DNA of 64,000 bases from Vreelandella zhanjiangensis DSM 21076 (GTDB lineage: Bacteria > Pseudomonadota > Gammaproteobacteria > Pseudomonadales > Halomonadaceae): positions 62,001-126,000 of the forward strand of contig NZ_KB898646.1 of assembly GCF_000377665.1 (NCBI RefSeq). The letters run 5' to 3'. Made by a program: the position numbers and the translations under genes. Positions 1 through 9,314 of the stretch are shown here, piece by piece (positions within the stretch are counted from its first letter, which is position 1; the number at the start of each line of letters is the position of its first letter). Under the pieces are notes generated by a model. That model had not been told where the DNA came from, ran no database searches, and worked only from the letters and a program-made list of their open reading frames with translations.

Positions 1-640
1 CTAAACGGCGAGCTACATCGCGAATAACCCAGCCCATCAGTACGGTAACGGGGATGCCGATAATCATCAGCGCTATTAGAGAACGGATAAGATTACTGAT
101 AAAAGCATCTTGGATATCGTCGACATAGATGCCAGCGCCAAATGCCCAGTTCCACTCGGGGATATAGGCGAAATAGCTGATTTTTGGAAATTCTTCGTCA
201 CCCGAAAGGCGGCGGGAAAAGTAATCGACATGCCCTCCACCTGAGCGCGCGGCATTAAGAAAGGCAGGATACAAGTGCATCCCTTGGGTATCTTTAAAGC
301 CACTCATATCTTCGCCTCGTGGGCGGTTAGGGTGGGAGACGATCTTTAGCTGGTCATCAAAGGCAAAGACATATTCGCCCTCAGCGAAACTTGCATTGGC
401 TAGGCTATCAATGGCGCGCTGCTGAGCCTCTTGCAGGGTTAGCTCTCCACGGCTTGCCATGGTTTGTAATGCATCCAGCTGAGAGTGAAGGCTTTCGACC
501 ACATGTTGAATACTCGTGCGACGTTCTTGCTCAATGGTTTGGCGAGACTCCCAGGTTAACCAGCCAACCAGCGTCAGCATGGCCAAGCAAATGATCCCCA
601 GAATGCTCCAAAGTTGTTGATTCGTAGTCAGTCGAGTCAT
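1..640 (-). CDS. Methyl-accepting chemotaxis protein, N-terminal part (runs off the left edge)
   Basis: This is the amino-terminal 213 codons of a transmembrane chemoreceptor; the HAMP and signalling domains lie outside the window. It opens with a membrane segment at about residues 11-30, then a periplasmic single-Cache sensor region to about residue 180, a second membrane segment, and ends in the linker reading [12 protein letters not shown] at 638-640 is preceded by AGGA. It is a close paralogue of the next gene, matching it nearly residue for residue in the Cache region, and both share upstream sequence, so the two arose by tandem duplication. The ligand is unknown; Cache receptors usually sense small organic acids or amino acids. 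Confidence 0.88.
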   Translation of the reverse strand, partial: MTRLTTNQQLWSILGIICLAMLTLVGWLTWESRQTIEQERRTSIQHVVESLHSQLDALQTMASRGELTLQEAQQRAIDSLANASFAEGEYVFAFDDQLKIVSHPNRPRGEDMSGFKDTQGMHLYPAFLNAARSGGGHVDYFSRRLSGDEEFPKISYFAYIPEWNWAFGAGIYVDDIQDAFISNLIRSLIALMIIGIPVTVLMGWVIRDVARRL

Positions 641-682
641 GTGTGTCCTGTAAAAATAAAGCTGATGATGAGTGATGCCTGT

Positions 683-709
683 ATATCGGCTTAATTTCCT
701 ACGACGTTA
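683..709 (-). promoter_or_regulatory. Sigma-28 (FliA)-like promoter of the first chemoreceptor gene
   Basis: On the minus strand TAAC is followed after 15 nt by GCCGATAT, close to the FliA consensus TAAA-N15-GCCGATAA. The same arrangement with the same spacing sits before the paralogous receptor at 2745-2771. FliA control is usual for chemotaxis receptors. Confidence 0.6.
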
Positions 710-1027
710 GCCTAATTTACAAATATTTTTTTGACGCAACACGTTATAAAAAAGCCTTCAATTATGAGCTATTAAAATCAAACGGTTATGCATATAAACA
801 CACTATAGTTAGTGCTGATTTTAATTTGTAAAGCATGGCTTGAGTTCAGTCGATTCGTAGATTGTTGTGCAATGTCTCTCGCCCAGCAGTGCTGATAGGC
901 ATTGCCTTAAAAAGTTGGGCTTTTTTGTATACTGATTCTTCGATCTCGCGTGATGACACTCTCCCGGTAATTACCTTAGCTGGCACGAACGTGAGTAAAA
1001 CGTCAGCGCACCCTAGATTGAGATAAC
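710..1027. other. Intergenic gap between the two chemoreceptors; decayed sequence
   Basis: I see no credible gene here. The proximal part (to about 770) resembles the upstream region of the second receptor, including an ATAAAAAAGCC stretch that in the other copy forms the dsbG-like gene's terminator. The stretch at 926-952 matches part of the dsbG-like gene. The rest is AT-rich and featureless. Confidence 0.5.
926..952 (-). pseudogene. Possible fossil of the dsbG-like gene
   Basis: These 27 bases align without gaps to 3037-3063 inside the dsbG-like gene with 23 identities, including 16 consecutive identical bases (TCTTCGATCTCGCGTG). The position relative to the receptor start is similar in both copies (about 300 versus 350 bp upstream). 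This is what a tandem duplication of a receptor plus dsbG unit would leave after most of one dsbG copy was lost. The match is short, so this is an inference. Confidence 0.35.
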
Positions 1028-1062
1028 AAAACGCCCCTTAACTCTAGGCCAAGGGGCGTTTT
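1028..1062 (-). terminator. Rho-independent terminator of the second chemoreceptor gene
   Basis: Perfect 12 bp inverted repeat AAAACGCCCCTT / AAGGGGCGTTTT with an 11 nt loop, about 20 bp past the stop codon. It ends in a T-run on the minus strand. Confidence 0.85.
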
Positions 1063-1081
1063 AGTACGGCTATCAATCAGC

Positions 1082-2698
1082 TTAGAAATCGTTGTCGTGC
1101 GTGTACCGTGGCGTTGAAGAAGCTAGTGGTAGGGTGGTTGCCGGTGTAGGCGCTGCATTGTGATTAATGCGGAAGTTAGCTACTCGTTGACGTAGCTGAA
1201 TACTCAGATGAGACAGTGCTTGCGTTGCATGATTGCTCTCTTGTACCAGGCTGGCGTTTTGCTGAGTCATTTGATCCATCTGCGTGACCGCCAGGTTCAC
1301 CTGCTCAATGCCGCTGCTCTGTTCGCTGGTCGCCGCTGAAATTTCCTGTACCAGCGTACTGAGTTGCTGGATATCGATCACTACGTTATTAATGATCTCG
1401 CCGGTATTGCGAACTTGCTGGCTGCCATCAGCCACCTTGGCACCGGAGTTCTCGATCAGCTTTTTGATTTCCTGAGCAGCCGACGCTGAGCGGCTAGCCA
1501 ACTGGCGTACTTCACTGGCGACAACGGCAAAGCCACGCCCCTGTTCCCCGGCTCTCGCCGCCTCGACTGAGGCATTAAGCGCTAAGATATTGGTTTGGAA
1601 AGCGATGGCATCGATCGTATTAACGATACTGCTCATTTGGGCCGAGCTTTCATTGATGTTGGCCATGGTGCTCACCATGGCGGTCATCGCATCGCTGCCC
1701 TGTTGTGCTTTATCGGCAGTAGTGGTCGCCAGTTTGCGGGCATGATCAGCGTGCTCGGCATTTTGCTTTACTGTTGCCGTGAGCTCTTCCATGCTGGAAG
1801 CCGTTTCAGCAAGCGACGCGGCCTGCTGTTCGGTGCGCGTTGAAAGCTCTTCATTCACGCCCACAATCTGCTCGACACCACTATTTACCTGGTTGGCGCC
1901 ATGATGAATATCGCCAATCGTTTCGGCTAACGTTTCCCGCATACGATTAATATCAAATAGCAGACTTTGTTGGTCTTTTGATGAAAGCTGAGTTATTTGG
2001 GTTAGATCACCATTGGCTATATTACGTACAACGCCAGCCGCATAGCGGGGGTCTCCGCCTAAACGACGAGCAACATCACGAATAACCCAGCCCATAAGCA
2101 TGGTTACCGGTAAACCAAAGATTAGAAGTATCCCCGCCGAGCGAAGCAAACCGGCAATAAATGCTTCATTAATATCATAAACATACACACCCGTTGCCAG
2201 TGACCACTGCCACTCGGGAAGATGCGCTACATAGCTGGTTTTCTGTAACTGTTCATCACCGCCAGCGCGAGTAGCGTAGTAGTCAACGTGGCCTCCGCCT
2301 GCCTGGGAAACACGCAGCAACGCCGGGTATAGCGCCATGCCACTAGCGTCCAGGTAGTTGGTCATATCAGTGCCAGGTGTGCGGGTAGGATGAGAAATAA
2401 CCAACAGATCGTCATTGAAAGCGAAAATGTATTCGTCAGCGCCGAAGCTCACGCTGGCCATATTGTCGATAGCGCGCTGTTGCGCTTCTTCAAGGCTGAG
2501 CTCACCAGTGGCTACTCTTGCTTGTAAGGCTTCGATTTGGTTATGCACGCTTTCGACCACGTGTTGAATGCTGTCGCGGCGTTCGCTCTCAATCGTTTGG
2601 CGGTTTTCCCAGGCAAGCCAGCCCACCAGTAGCAGCATGCTGATCCAAATAATACCCAGCGTTCCCCAGAGTTTTTGTGTTGTTGTTAGACTCGTCAT
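1082..2698 (-). CDS. Methyl-accepting chemotaxis protein with single Cache domain
   Basis: Complete receptor of 538 residues: membrane segment at about 10-28, periplasmic Cache domain at about 35-178, second membrane segment at about 185-208, HAMP to about 260, then the cytoplasmic signalling coiled coil. The conserved hairpin tip ([20 protein letters not shown]) is at about 366-385. The C-terminus lacks a CheR-tethering pentapeptide of the NWETF type. Start choice: ATG at 2696-2698 has AGGA 8 nt upstream and aligns with the neighbouring paralogue; an in-frame ATG at 2711-2713 overlaps that ribosome site and is disfavoured. It should signal through CheW/CheA; the ligand is unknown. Confidence 0.95.
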   Translation of the reverse strand: MTSLTTTQKLWGTLGIIWISMLLLVGWLAWENRQTIESERRDSIQHVVESVHNQIEALQARVATGELSLEEAQQRAIDNMASVSFGADEYIFAFNDDLLVISHPTRTPGTDMTNYLDASGMALYPALLRVSQAGGGHVDYYATRAGGDEQLQKTSYVAHLPEWQWSLATGVYVYDINEAFIAGLLRSAGILLIFGLPVTMLMGWVIRDVARRLGGDPRYAAGVVRNIANGDLTQITQLSSKDQQSLLFDINRMRETLAETIGDIHHGANQVNSGVEQIVGVNEELSTRTEQQAASLAETASSMEELTATVKQNAEHADHARKLATTTADKAQQGSDAMTAMVSTMANINESSAQMSSIVNTIDAIAFQTNILALNASVEAARAGEQGRGFAVVASEVRQLASRSASAAQEIKKLIENSGAKVADGSQQVRNTGEIINNVVIDIQQLSTLVQEISAATSEQSSGIEQVNLAVTQMDQMTQQNASLVQESNHATQALSHLSIQLRQRVANFRINHNAAPTPATTLPLASSTPRYTHDNDF

Positions 2699-2744
2699 GT
2701 TTTTTCCTATCAAAAAACCAAGCTAATAGAGGGTTGTTATTTAT

Positions 2745-2771
2745 GTATCGGCTCAATTAGTGAAGGCGTTA
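2745..2771 (-). promoter_or_regulatory. Sigma-28 (FliA)-like promoter of the second chemoreceptor gene
   Basis: TAAC-N15-GCCGATAC on the minus strand, about 47 bp before the start codon. It has the same spacing and core as the promoter at 683-709, although the intervening bases have diverged, which argues for selection on the two boxes. Confidence 0.6.
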
Positions 2772-2810
2772 ACGTAATTTACATATATTTTTGTTATGAG
2801 CAGTATTATA

Positions 2811-2839
2811 AAAAAGCCGCCTAAGGATAGGCGGCTTTA
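2811..2839 (-). terminator. Rho-independent terminator of the dsbG-like gene
   Basis: AAAGCCGCCT / AGGCGGCTTT with a 6 nt loop and a T-rich tail on the minus strand, about 35 bp after the stop codon. Confidence 0.85.
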
Positions 2840-2872
2840 ATCAATTAGTTATATGAATTTAATAGCTATACT

Positions 2873-3658
2873 TTAATGTTCGTCTGGCGCTGGGCCGCCC
2901 ATCATTTCAATCAGGCGGGCTTCATCTGGCATACCCTGTGTTCGGTCGATACGTAGATCACCGTTAGGCGTTTCCCGTTGAAAGGCGCTGGTGGGCGTAG
3001 CGTAAAGTCCCAGCGCTTCAAACAGCTGGTTATTCGTGTATACCTGCTCTTCGATCTCGCGTGGCTGCGCACTCGCCGTGATCACTTCGCCTTCTTTCTG
3101 GCGCTTCAGTGCTGCGCTGGGGTCATCAGCACCAAGTAGAACGGCAGCTTTGCCGGGGCTATCTGGCGCTAATATACCGATCATAATGTGGCGTAGCTGC
3201 ACCTCGCCAGCATCTACCCAGGGGCGGGTTTGTTCCCAAAACGCCTGGCAATAAGTGCAGTTGGCATCGGTAAAAGTGTAAATCACCCGAGGAGCTTCGG
3301 GGCTACCATCCTGTATCCAGTGACTGTCTTCCAGCAATTGCCATGTTTCGGCTTCAAGTGCCGCGCGTACGTGCTCATCCAGCTGGGCTTCTGTCAGATT
3401 ATTGCCTTGGCTATCCATCAGCGTTCCAACAATGGCGTGCTCGCCGTCAGGGGTAAGGTAGATGGCTATTTCCTGCCCCTGAGTGCTTGCTCCATAGCCT
3501 GTAAGGCCACCCGGAACATCGAACTGGCCATGAATTTCCCACCCTTGATTGGCTAATGCCTGTACCGGGGCAGGTAGTTCACTCGCCTGGCCTGTGCCTG
3601 CAAATAATAAAAGGCCACTCAATAACGAAGAGCTAAAAAAGCAGAGCCTAAAAGACAT
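2873..3658 (-). CDS. dsbG: DsbG/DsbC-like periplasmic thiol:disulfide interchange protein
   Basis: Predicted periplasmic protein of 261 residues with an N-terminal signal peptide (MSFRLCFFSSSLLSGLLLFAGTGQAS), a DsbC/G-type dimerisation segment, and a thioredoxin-fold domain. The catalytic CTYC motif follows the sequence YTFTDAN, and the cis-proline loop is the YATPTS segment near the C-terminus. These are hallmarks of disulfide isomerases/sulfenic-acid reductases kept reduced by DsbD. The ATG at 3656-3658 has AAGGA about 8 nt upstream and begins the signal peptide; a longer in-frame start at 3766 would place 36 non-signal residues in front and lies in a tandem repeat, so it was rejected. DsbG rather than DsbC is the likelier subtype, not certain. 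Confidence 0.82.
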   Translation of the reverse strand: MSFRLCFFSSSLLSGLLLFAGTGQASELPAPVQALANQGWEIHGQFDVPGGLTGYGASTQGQEIAIYLTPDGEHAIVGTLMDSQGNNLTEAQLDEHVRAALEAETWQLLEDSHWIQDGSPEAPRVIYTFTDANCTYCQAFWEQTRPWVDAGEVQLRHIMIGILAPDSPGKAAVLLGADDPSAALKRQKEGEVITASAQPREIEEQVYTNNQLFEALGLYATPTSAFQRETPNGDLRIDRTQGMPDEARLIEMMGGPAPDEH

Positions 3659-3757
3659 CACAACATCCTTGCGTATACGCGATTGCGTAAAAAAGACAAA
3701 CTCAGTCAGTGGCATAACGTAGCAGAGCCTATCGTCAGGTAATACCAAAATGCTGTT

Positions 3758-3825
3758 AATACCCAAGCACTATCAATATCCAAGCACTATCAATATCCAA
3801 ACGCTATTAATATCCAAGCACTAGG
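3758..3825. repeat. 17 bp tandem repeat, four copies, ending in a stop codon
   Basis: Four contiguous units of AATATCCAAGCACTATC (with one to five changes each) run from 3758 to 3825. The last unit contains the TAG stop codon (3821-3823, minus strand) of the sugar phosphorylase gene. Confidence 0.9.
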
Positions 3826-5581
3826 CGAAAGCGACCAGCCAGCGTGCCGCGTAAGGCGAAAGCGTATCTTCTTGTGAGCTATCGGGTTCAAGCGCTTGCC
3901 AGTCGTGCTGTTCAAGTGATTGCGTAACGGCTTCGCCCGCGTCTGACAGGCGTAGAGGTTTGTCAGTGACATTATAAAGGGCAAGCAGTCGGCGTCCGTC
4001 ATGTAACGGGCCGCGTTCGATGGCAAGAAGCTCCGGTGGCGAAGTAAGTACGCGCTGTGCAGTACTGGGATGAAAGCATGGTTCCTGCTGGCGTTGCTCG
4101 AGCAGGCGACACAGTGCATGGAAGATATAGTGCGTCGGGTTGGCGGTGTTATCGAGCAGTAGATCAAGTTCGCTGCGCTGCCAACGACGCCGATTGATGG
4201 AGCGCAATCGGCCACTGCGCTCGACGCCTTCGATATCATTGAGCGTACTGGTCAGCGTATGAATATAAAGTGCTGGAATTCCCTGTAGGCTCAGCATAAT
4301 AGCCTGACTGCATAAAAAGCGTGCCACCTGCCAAGGATCTGGTCCGCGGTGCGTGCCGCGCATTGCCTCAAACCAGGTAATATTGATTTCGTAAGGTGTA
4401 TCGCTGCCATCTGGGTTGCTGCGCATGCTGACAAAACCGCCGAAGCGATGCATCAACTCTAAAAGAGCGTCGCGCTCATGGTTAGGAAGTAAGCCTTCCA
4501 AAGGGCGCACGCCAATACCGTCGTGGCTTGCGGTAAAGTTCAGGTACGTACAGTGGTGTGGCAATACCGGTAAGCTCGATAGCCATGTTTGCAGGGTTTC
4601 CGACTCGCCCCGCGTCAAGGTATGAAGTAGCAGAGGAGGCAGCGCGAACTGGTACACCATATGTGCTTCATCAGGCGGCCCATCAGGCAGGCGTTCTAAC
4701 CCGAAGTAACTGATATTTTCTTCGTGAGGCACGTTGGTTTCGGTAACTAGCAGAGTGCCCGGCGCAACCTCATCCACTATGGCGCGTAACAGACGCACAA
4801 CGGTGTGGGTTTGAGGCAGATGAATACACGAAGTGCCCAGGCGCTTCCAAAGAAATGCCACGGCATCCAAGCGAATGATTCGCGTACCTTGCTGCAGGTA
4901 GAACAGTAAAATCCCTACAAACTCCAGAAGCACATCAGGGTTTTCAAAGTTTAAATCGAGCTGGTCTTCTGAAAAAGTTGCCCATAGGTGGCGCGTGCCG
5001 CGCCGTGTTGCCACCGGAACGAGTAGGGGGCTGCTTCGCGGACGGGTAACGTGGGAAACATCCGTTTCAGGATCTACTTCAATAAAGTAATCGCGGCCCG
5101 GCAAGCTGCCGCTTAAATAATCGACAAACCATAGTGATTCCCGGGAAACGTGGTTCAACACCAGATCCGCCATCACATCACAGTGGTGGGCAAGTGCCTG
5201 GATATGGTGCCAGTCGCCAAGTTCTGGATTAACCTCACGGTAGTGAATGACCGAAAAACCGTCATCGCTACTCCAGGGAAAGAAGGGCAAAACATGCACG
5301 CCGCTGATGCGATCGCCCAAGCGCGTCTGTAAAAAATCGTTCAGGACTGCAAGAGGGGGCGAGTCAGCATCTATGATGGAATCACCATAACAGATCAACC
5401 ACTGATCTTTTTCGCTCCATGTTGGTGCTGAGCCATAGTGCATTGGCGCATCGGTAAATGCTGGTGCTCTTGACGAACGAAAATGGTCGAGATGCTGGCC
5501 CAGGCGACGCAACGTTTCATCAGCCCGAGGGCCATAAAGATGCGTTAGATAACCGTGAATCTTCTTTTCAAATGTTGGCAT
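3821..5581 (-). CDS. GH13 subfamily 18 sugar phosphorylase (sucrose/glucosylglycerate/glucosylglycerol phosphorylase type)
   Basis: A cytoplasmic alpha-amylase-fold enzyme of 586 residues that should phosphorolyse an alpha-glucoside to glucose 1-phosphate. Family signatures: DLVLNHVS at about 139-146, nucleophile Asp239 in RIIRLDAVAFLWK, acid/base Glu281 in LLVTETNVPHEEN, and Asp354 in NFTASHDGIGVRP. GH13_18 contains sucrose, glucosylglycerate and glucosylglycerol phosphorylases; the last two act on compatible solutes, which would suit a halophile, but the acceptor pocket cannot be assigned by eye. ATG at 5579-5581 is preceded by AAGGAG at 7 nt; in-frame ATGs at 5602 and 5626 have poorer sites. 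No synthase or transporter gene lies beside it. Confidence 0.85.
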   Translation of the reverse strand: MPTFEKKIHGYLTHLYGPRADETLRRLGQHLDHFRSSRAPAFTDAPMHYGSAPTWSEKDQWLICYGDSIIDADSPPLAVLNDFLQTRLGDRISGVHVLPFFPWSSDDGFSVIHYREVNPELGDWHHIQALAHHCDVMADLVLNHVSRESLWFVDYLSGSLPGRDYFIEVDPETDVSHVTRPRSSPLLVPVATRRGTRHLWATFSEDQLDLNFENPDVLLEFVGILLFYLQQGTRIIRLDAVAFLWKRLGTSCIHLPQTHTVVRLLRAIVDEVAPGTLLVTETNVPHEENISYFGLERLPDGPPDEAHMVYQFALPPLLLHTLTRGESETLQTWLSSLPVLPHHCTYLNFTASHDGIGVRPLEGLLPNHERDALLELMHRFGGFVSMRSNPDGSDTPYEINITWFEAMRGTHRGPDPWQVARFLCSQAIMLSLQGIPALYIHTLTSTLNDIEGVERSGRLRSINRRRWQRSELDLLLDNTANPTHYIFHALCRLLEQRQQEPCFHPSTAQRVLTSPPELLAIERGPLHDGRRLLALYNVTDKPLRLSDAGEAVTQSLEQHDWQALEPDSSQEDTLSPYAARWLVAFA

Positions 5582-5840
5582 AAGCGACTCCTTATCAACC
5601 ATCTGTCCCTTAAGTTTATCAAGCACATGTATTGAACAAATGCAGCTTGTGTGCCAAATCGTTACAATGCAGGGGAAGGGGCCGTTAACGTTGCATTAAG
5701 GCCCGCGTTTAACACCTTACTGGCATATGAGTTTATGTCAGGTAAGAGATAAAACGCGCTTGAAAACAGTGAGTGATAATTAGGTTATAACACGCTTACT
5801 CGTGCAGCTTACAGCACGGGCTGACAACAGGTTGACCGCT

Positions 5841-6332
5841 ATGCATTGCCCTTTTTGTGGTGCTAATGATACTCGAGTAACCGATTCGCGACTGGTAGCG
5901 GAAGGCGATCAGGTGCGTCGGCGTCGGCAATGCGCTAATTGCCATGAGCGCTTTACTACCTACGAAACGGCCGAGCTGCTGATGCCTCGGGTCATAAAGT
6001 CAGATGGCTCTCGTGAAAGCTTTAATGAAGCCAAGTTACGCGATGGAATGGTGCGTGCATTAGAAAAACGCCCGGTCAGTGCAGAATCTATTGAAGCGGC
6101 GGTTGAGCGTATTCGTCAAACGCTGCGCGCCAGAGGCGATCGCGAAATTAACGCGCGTGATATTGGCGAATCCGTGATGCAGGCGTTAAAGAATCTGGAT
6201 CAGGTCGCCTATATCCGGTTTGCCTCTGTATACCGTAAGTTTCAGGATCTGGATGAGTTTCGCGCCGAGATTGACCGGCTTTCTCAGGAGCCGCCCCGTA
6301 TAACGTCTGAGCGTGACAAGGAAGATACGTAA
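5841..6332 (+). CDS. nrdR: Transcriptional repressor NrdR
   Basis: 163 residues. An N-terminal zinc ribbon (CPFC at 3-6, CANC at 31-34) is followed by an ATP-cone domain (about 49-139). NrdR senses ATP/dATP and represses ribonucleotide reductase genes through NrdR boxes. The start at 5841 (MHCPFCG) is the family start; upstream in-frame codons add 13 unconserved residues. It overlaps ribD by one base (TAATG), and nrdR-ribD is a common gammaproteobacterial pair. Confidence 0.96.
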   Translation: MHCPFCGANDTRVTDSRLVAEGDQVRRRRQCANCHERFTTYETAELLMPRVIKSDGSRESFNEAKLRDGMVRALEKRPVSAESIEAAVERIRQTLRARGDREINARDIGESVMQALKNLDQVAYIRFASVYRKFQDLDEFRAEIDRLSQEPPRITSERDKEDT

Positions 6333-7492
6333 TGAGTACTACCAGCCCGTTTAGTGATTCAGACCACCACTACATGGCGCGTGCCTTACACTTGGCCAAG
6401 CAGGGGCTTTATACCACGGACCCTAACCCACGAGTGGGCTGCGTGATTGTTCAGCAGTCATCTGGCCATCCAGCGCATATTGTAGGGGAAGGTTTTCATG
6501 TTCGGGCGGGCGAGCCCCACGCGGAAATCCATGCGCTTAATGCCGCAGGTGAAAATGCCAAAGGGGCGACTGCTTACGTTACCCTTGAGCCCTGTTCTCA
6601 CACCGGCCGAACCGGGCCCTGTGCGGTAGCGCTTAAAAATGCCCAGATAGCACGCGTTGTGGTCGCCATGGTCGATCCTAATCCACAGGTCAGCGGGCAG
6701 GGAATCGAAGTACTCAGGGCTGCTGGTATAGACGTCGATGTAGGCTTGCTTGAGCAGGATGCGCGGGCGCTAAACCCTGGTTTTATCGCACGTATGCAGC
6801 ATAACCGGCCCTTTGTGCGCCTGAAAATGGCTATGAGCCTGGATGGCCGCACGGCGATGGGGTCAGGCGAATCGCAGTGGATAACCGGGCCTGAAGCGCG
6901 CAGTCACGTTCAACGTTTGCGAGCGCGTTCCAGCGCTATTTTAAGCGGCGTTGAGTCGATTATCATGGATGACTCGCGGCTGACCTTACGGGCTGAGCAA
7001 TTGCAGTTGGCAAACGCGGATACGGTGGTTTTGCGTCAGCCGCTGCGCGTTATTGTGGATACCCGGCTGCGCTTACCGCTGGCCGCGGCCTGCTTAACCG
7101 AGCCGGGCCGAACGCTGATCATGACAACGCCTGCGCATTCGCCTGAAAAACGCGCTAAATTGATCGCCGCTGGCGCTGAAGTGCATGTGTTTGAGGCAGG
7201 TAGTGATGGACGCCTTCCGCTGAAGGAGTTGCTTCAGTGGCTGGCTGAAAACGAGCAGGTTAATGAGTTACTGGTTGAAACAGGGGCTACGCTTGCCGGG
7301 GCGCTGTTAGATGCTCAGCTAGTGGATGAGCTGCAGCTTTTTGTAGCACCCACTTTATTGGGCGGCGAAGCAAAGCCGCTCTTTGCTTTGCCTGGGCTTT
7401 CGCGAATGGCAGATCAACGGCGCTTAACCATTCATGACATGCGCGCAGTAGGCCGTGATTGGCGAATTATTGCCTCTCCTCAGCCTGACTAG
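6332..7492 (+). CDS. ribD: Bifunctional diaminohydroxyphosphoribosylaminopyrimidine deaminase / 5-amino-6-(5-phosphoribosylamino)uracil reductase RibD
   Basis: Catalyses the deamination and reduction steps of riboflavin synthesis. The N-terminal cytidine-deaminase-like domain shows the zinc site HAE at 63-65, PC at 87-88 and Cys97 ([11 protein letters not shown]). The C-terminal half (about 150-386) is the DHFR-like reductase. 386 residues, normal for the family. Start codon overlaps the nrdR stop, so the two are translationally coupled. Confidence 0.96.
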   Translation: MSTTSPFSDSDHHYMARALHLAKQGLYTTDPNPRVGCVIVQQSSGHPAHIVGEGFHVRAGEPHAEIHALNAAGENAKGATAYVTLEPCSHTGRTGPCAVALKNAQIARVVVAMVDPNPQVSGQGIEVLRAAGIDVDVGLLEQDARALNPGFIARMQHNRPFVRLKMAMSLDGRTAMGSGESQWITGPEARSHVQRLRARSSAILSGVESIIMDDSRLTLRAEQLQLANADTVVLRQPLRVIVDTRLRLPLAAACLTEPGRTLIMTTPAHSPEKRAKLIAAGAEVHVFEAGSDGRLPLKELLQWLAENEQVNELLVETGATLAGALLDAQLVDELQLFVAPTLLGGEAKPLFALPGLSRMADQRRLTIHDMRAVGRDWRIIASPQPD

Positions 7493-7520
7493 CGCACGTG
7501 GCAATAGCAAGGTACTCTGT

Positions 7521-7562
7521 TCCCAAAATCAGTGTCCCAAAATCGGTGTCCCAAAATTAGTG
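7521..7562. repeat. 14 bp tandem repeat, three copies, between ribD and ribBA
   Basis: TCCCAAAATCAGTG, TCCCAAAATCGGTG and TCCCAAAATTAGTG lie head to tail. They fill the place where ribE (riboflavin synthase) is found in the equivalent Pseudomonas operon. No FMN riboswitch motif is present in the 162 bp gap. Confidence 0.85.
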
Positions 7563-7654
7563 TCGCCAACGTTGGCATCACAACCTTTAAATATTGCGGA
7601 GCATAGATGCTGCGCGACATCGCATACCGTGCGAATTCATATTTAGGAGCTTCC

Positions 7655-8821
7655 ATGGCGCACTCCTCCTCTGGGGGCTTAGCCTCTATCGCCGATCTGG
7701 TAGATGATATTCGCCAGGGCAAAATGGTGATCCTCATGGATGATGAGGATCGCGAAAATGAAGGTGATATCATCATGGCGGCCGAGAAAGTGCAGGCCGA
7801 GCATATCAACTTTATGGCTCGCTTTGCCCGCGGCCTTATTTGCATGCCGATGACACGCGAACGTTGTGAACAGCTCAACTTGCCGTTAATGGTGCGGGAT
7901 AACGGCTCGGGCTTTGGTACCAAGTTCACGCTTTCCATAGAAGCAACGGAAGGCGTCACGACCGGCATCTCGGCCGCTGATCGCGCACGTACGGTTCAAG
8001 CGGCCTGCGCGCCGTATGCGAAACCGACGGATATTGTGCAGCCAGGGCATATCTTTCCACTGATGGCCGAGCCCGGTGGCGTATTGCGTCGCGCAGGTCA
8101 TACAGAAGCCGCCTGCGATTTATCCGCGCTAGCCGGTTGTGACCCCAGCGGTGTGATCTGCGAAATCATGAATGATGATGGCAGTATGGCGCGTCGGCCG
8201 GAGCTTGAAGCGTTCGCCAAGCAGCATGATATTAAAATCGGTACCATTGCCGATCTGATTCATTACCGTATTATTCACGAGCAGACGGTTGATCATGTGG
8301 AAACTTCCACCGTCATGACTTCTCAAGGGGAGTTGGCGCTGCATGTTTTCCGTGACCGCATCCAAGGGGCGCATCATTTAGCGTTGGTGAAAGGGCAGCC
8401 CACTCCAGACCAGGCAACTACGGTACGCGTTCATCTGGCGGATACGCTGCGTGACGTGCTCGGGTTAGCCAAGGATGAGCAGGGCCGCTGGAATGCCCAT
8501 CGGGCGCTTGAAGAGATCGCGGGCTCGCCCGCCGGCGTTCTGGTGCTGATTGACGATGGTCGTCCGCATCAGGATTTAAAAGATCAGTTAGACGTGTTTT
8601 TGGACCGCGTGCGCCAACCGCGCACCAGCGAATCTGATGGCACGGGTAATTATTTAACGATTGGTACTGGCTCGCAGATTCTGCGCCACTTAGGCGTTGG
8701 TAAAATGCGGCTACTAAGCTCACCATGGAAGTTTTCGGCCCTGTCAGGCTTTGATCTCGAAGTTGTCGAGCTCGTAGGGCCTAATGACACCGTGTATGAG
8801 CCAATTTCTCAGCAGGAATAA
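7655..8821 (+). CDS. ribBA: 3,4-dihydroxy-2-butanone 4-phosphate synthase with degenerate GTP cyclohydrolase II-like domain (RibBA-type)
   Basis: 388 residues. Residues 1 to about 205 are the DHBP synthase domain, with the metal-binding acidic motif [11 protein letters not shown] at about 28-38 and the TEAACDL segment. The C-terminal half has the GTP cyclohydrolase II fold outline (VRVH, KMRLLS), but the three zinc cysteines of the real enzyme (HSEC... C.C) are replaced (HLADTLRD..., WNAHRAL). Only the ribulose 5-phosphate reaction is therefore expected, and a separate RibA should exist elsewhere. ATG at 7655 has AGGAG 5-6 nt upstream. Confidence 0.92.
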   Translation: MAHSSSGGLASIADLVDDIRQGKMVILMDDEDRENEGDIIMAAEKVQAEHINFMARFARGLICMPMTRERCEQLNLPLMVRDNGSGFGTKFTLSIEATEGVTTGISAADRARTVQAACAPYAKPTDIVQPGHIFPLMAEPGGVLRRAGHTEAACDLSALAGCDPSGVICEIMNDDGSMARRPELEAFAKQHDIKIGTIADLIHYRIIHEQTVDHVETSTVMTSQGELALHVFRDRIQGAHHLALVKGQPTPDQATTVRVHLADTLRDVLGLAKDEQGRWNAHRALEEIAGSPAGVLVLIDDGRPHQDLKDQLDVFLDRVRQPRTSESDGTGNYLTIGTGSQILRHLGVGKMRLLSSPWKFSALSGFDLEVVELVGPNDTVYEPISQQE

Positions 8822-8825
8822 ATTG

Positions 8826-9314
8826 ATGCAATCCCTCTCTCAAGTAGAAGGTACGTTTGTCGACGTCGATGGCCGCTACGTTATCGTGGTTGGCAGGTTC
8901 AACCATCATGTGGTTGATAGTCTTGTGGAAGGCGCTATTGATAGTTTGACGCGTCACGGCGTAGATGCCGAAAATATTCACATTGTTCACGTCCCGGGCG
9001 CCTGGGAACTGCCGCTTGCGGTAAAACGTGTTCTTAAAGTGATGAAGCCAGATGCAGTTATCGCGCTTGGCGCGGTTATTCGTGGCGGTACGCCGCACTT
9101 TGAATACGTAGCAGGCGGCTGTAATACTGCGATTAATCACTTGCAGCTTGAGTTTGATACGCCGATCGCGAACGGCGTATTGACCGTTGAGTCCATCGAG
9201 CAGGCGATTGAGCGAGCGGGTACCAAAGCGGGTAACAAGGGAACGGAAGCCGCTATGGCAGCGATGGAAATGGTCTCACTGCTGCGCGCGATACCGCTAG
9301 GAGATTCACAATGA
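8826..9314 (+). CDS. ribH: 6,7-dimethyl-8-ribityllumazine synthase
   Basis: 162 residues, full length. Condenses the RibD and RibB products to lumazine. Motifs seen: [26 protein letters not shown] and [17 protein letters not shown] with the catalytic His. ATG at 8826 follows AGGAA from the end of ribBA by a few bases; a longer in-frame start inside ribBA is unlikely. It overlaps nusB by 4 bp (ATGA). Confidence 0.96.
   Translation: MQSLSQVEGTFVDVDGRYVIVVGRFNHHVVDSLVEGAIDSLTRHGVDAENIHIVHVPGAWELPLAVKRVLKVMKPDAVIALGAVIRGGTPHFEYVAGGCNTAINHLQLEFDTPIANGVLTVESIEQAIERAGTKAGNKGTEAAMAAMEMVSLLRAIPLGDSQ

Noticed and set aside
3658..3766. Longer start for the dsbG-like protein
   Set aside because: It would put 36 residues before a good signal peptide and begins within the tandem repeat.
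7493..7654. FMN riboswitch before ribBA
   Set aside because: None of the conserved RFN-element segments can be seen; the gap holds a 14 bp tandem repeat instead.
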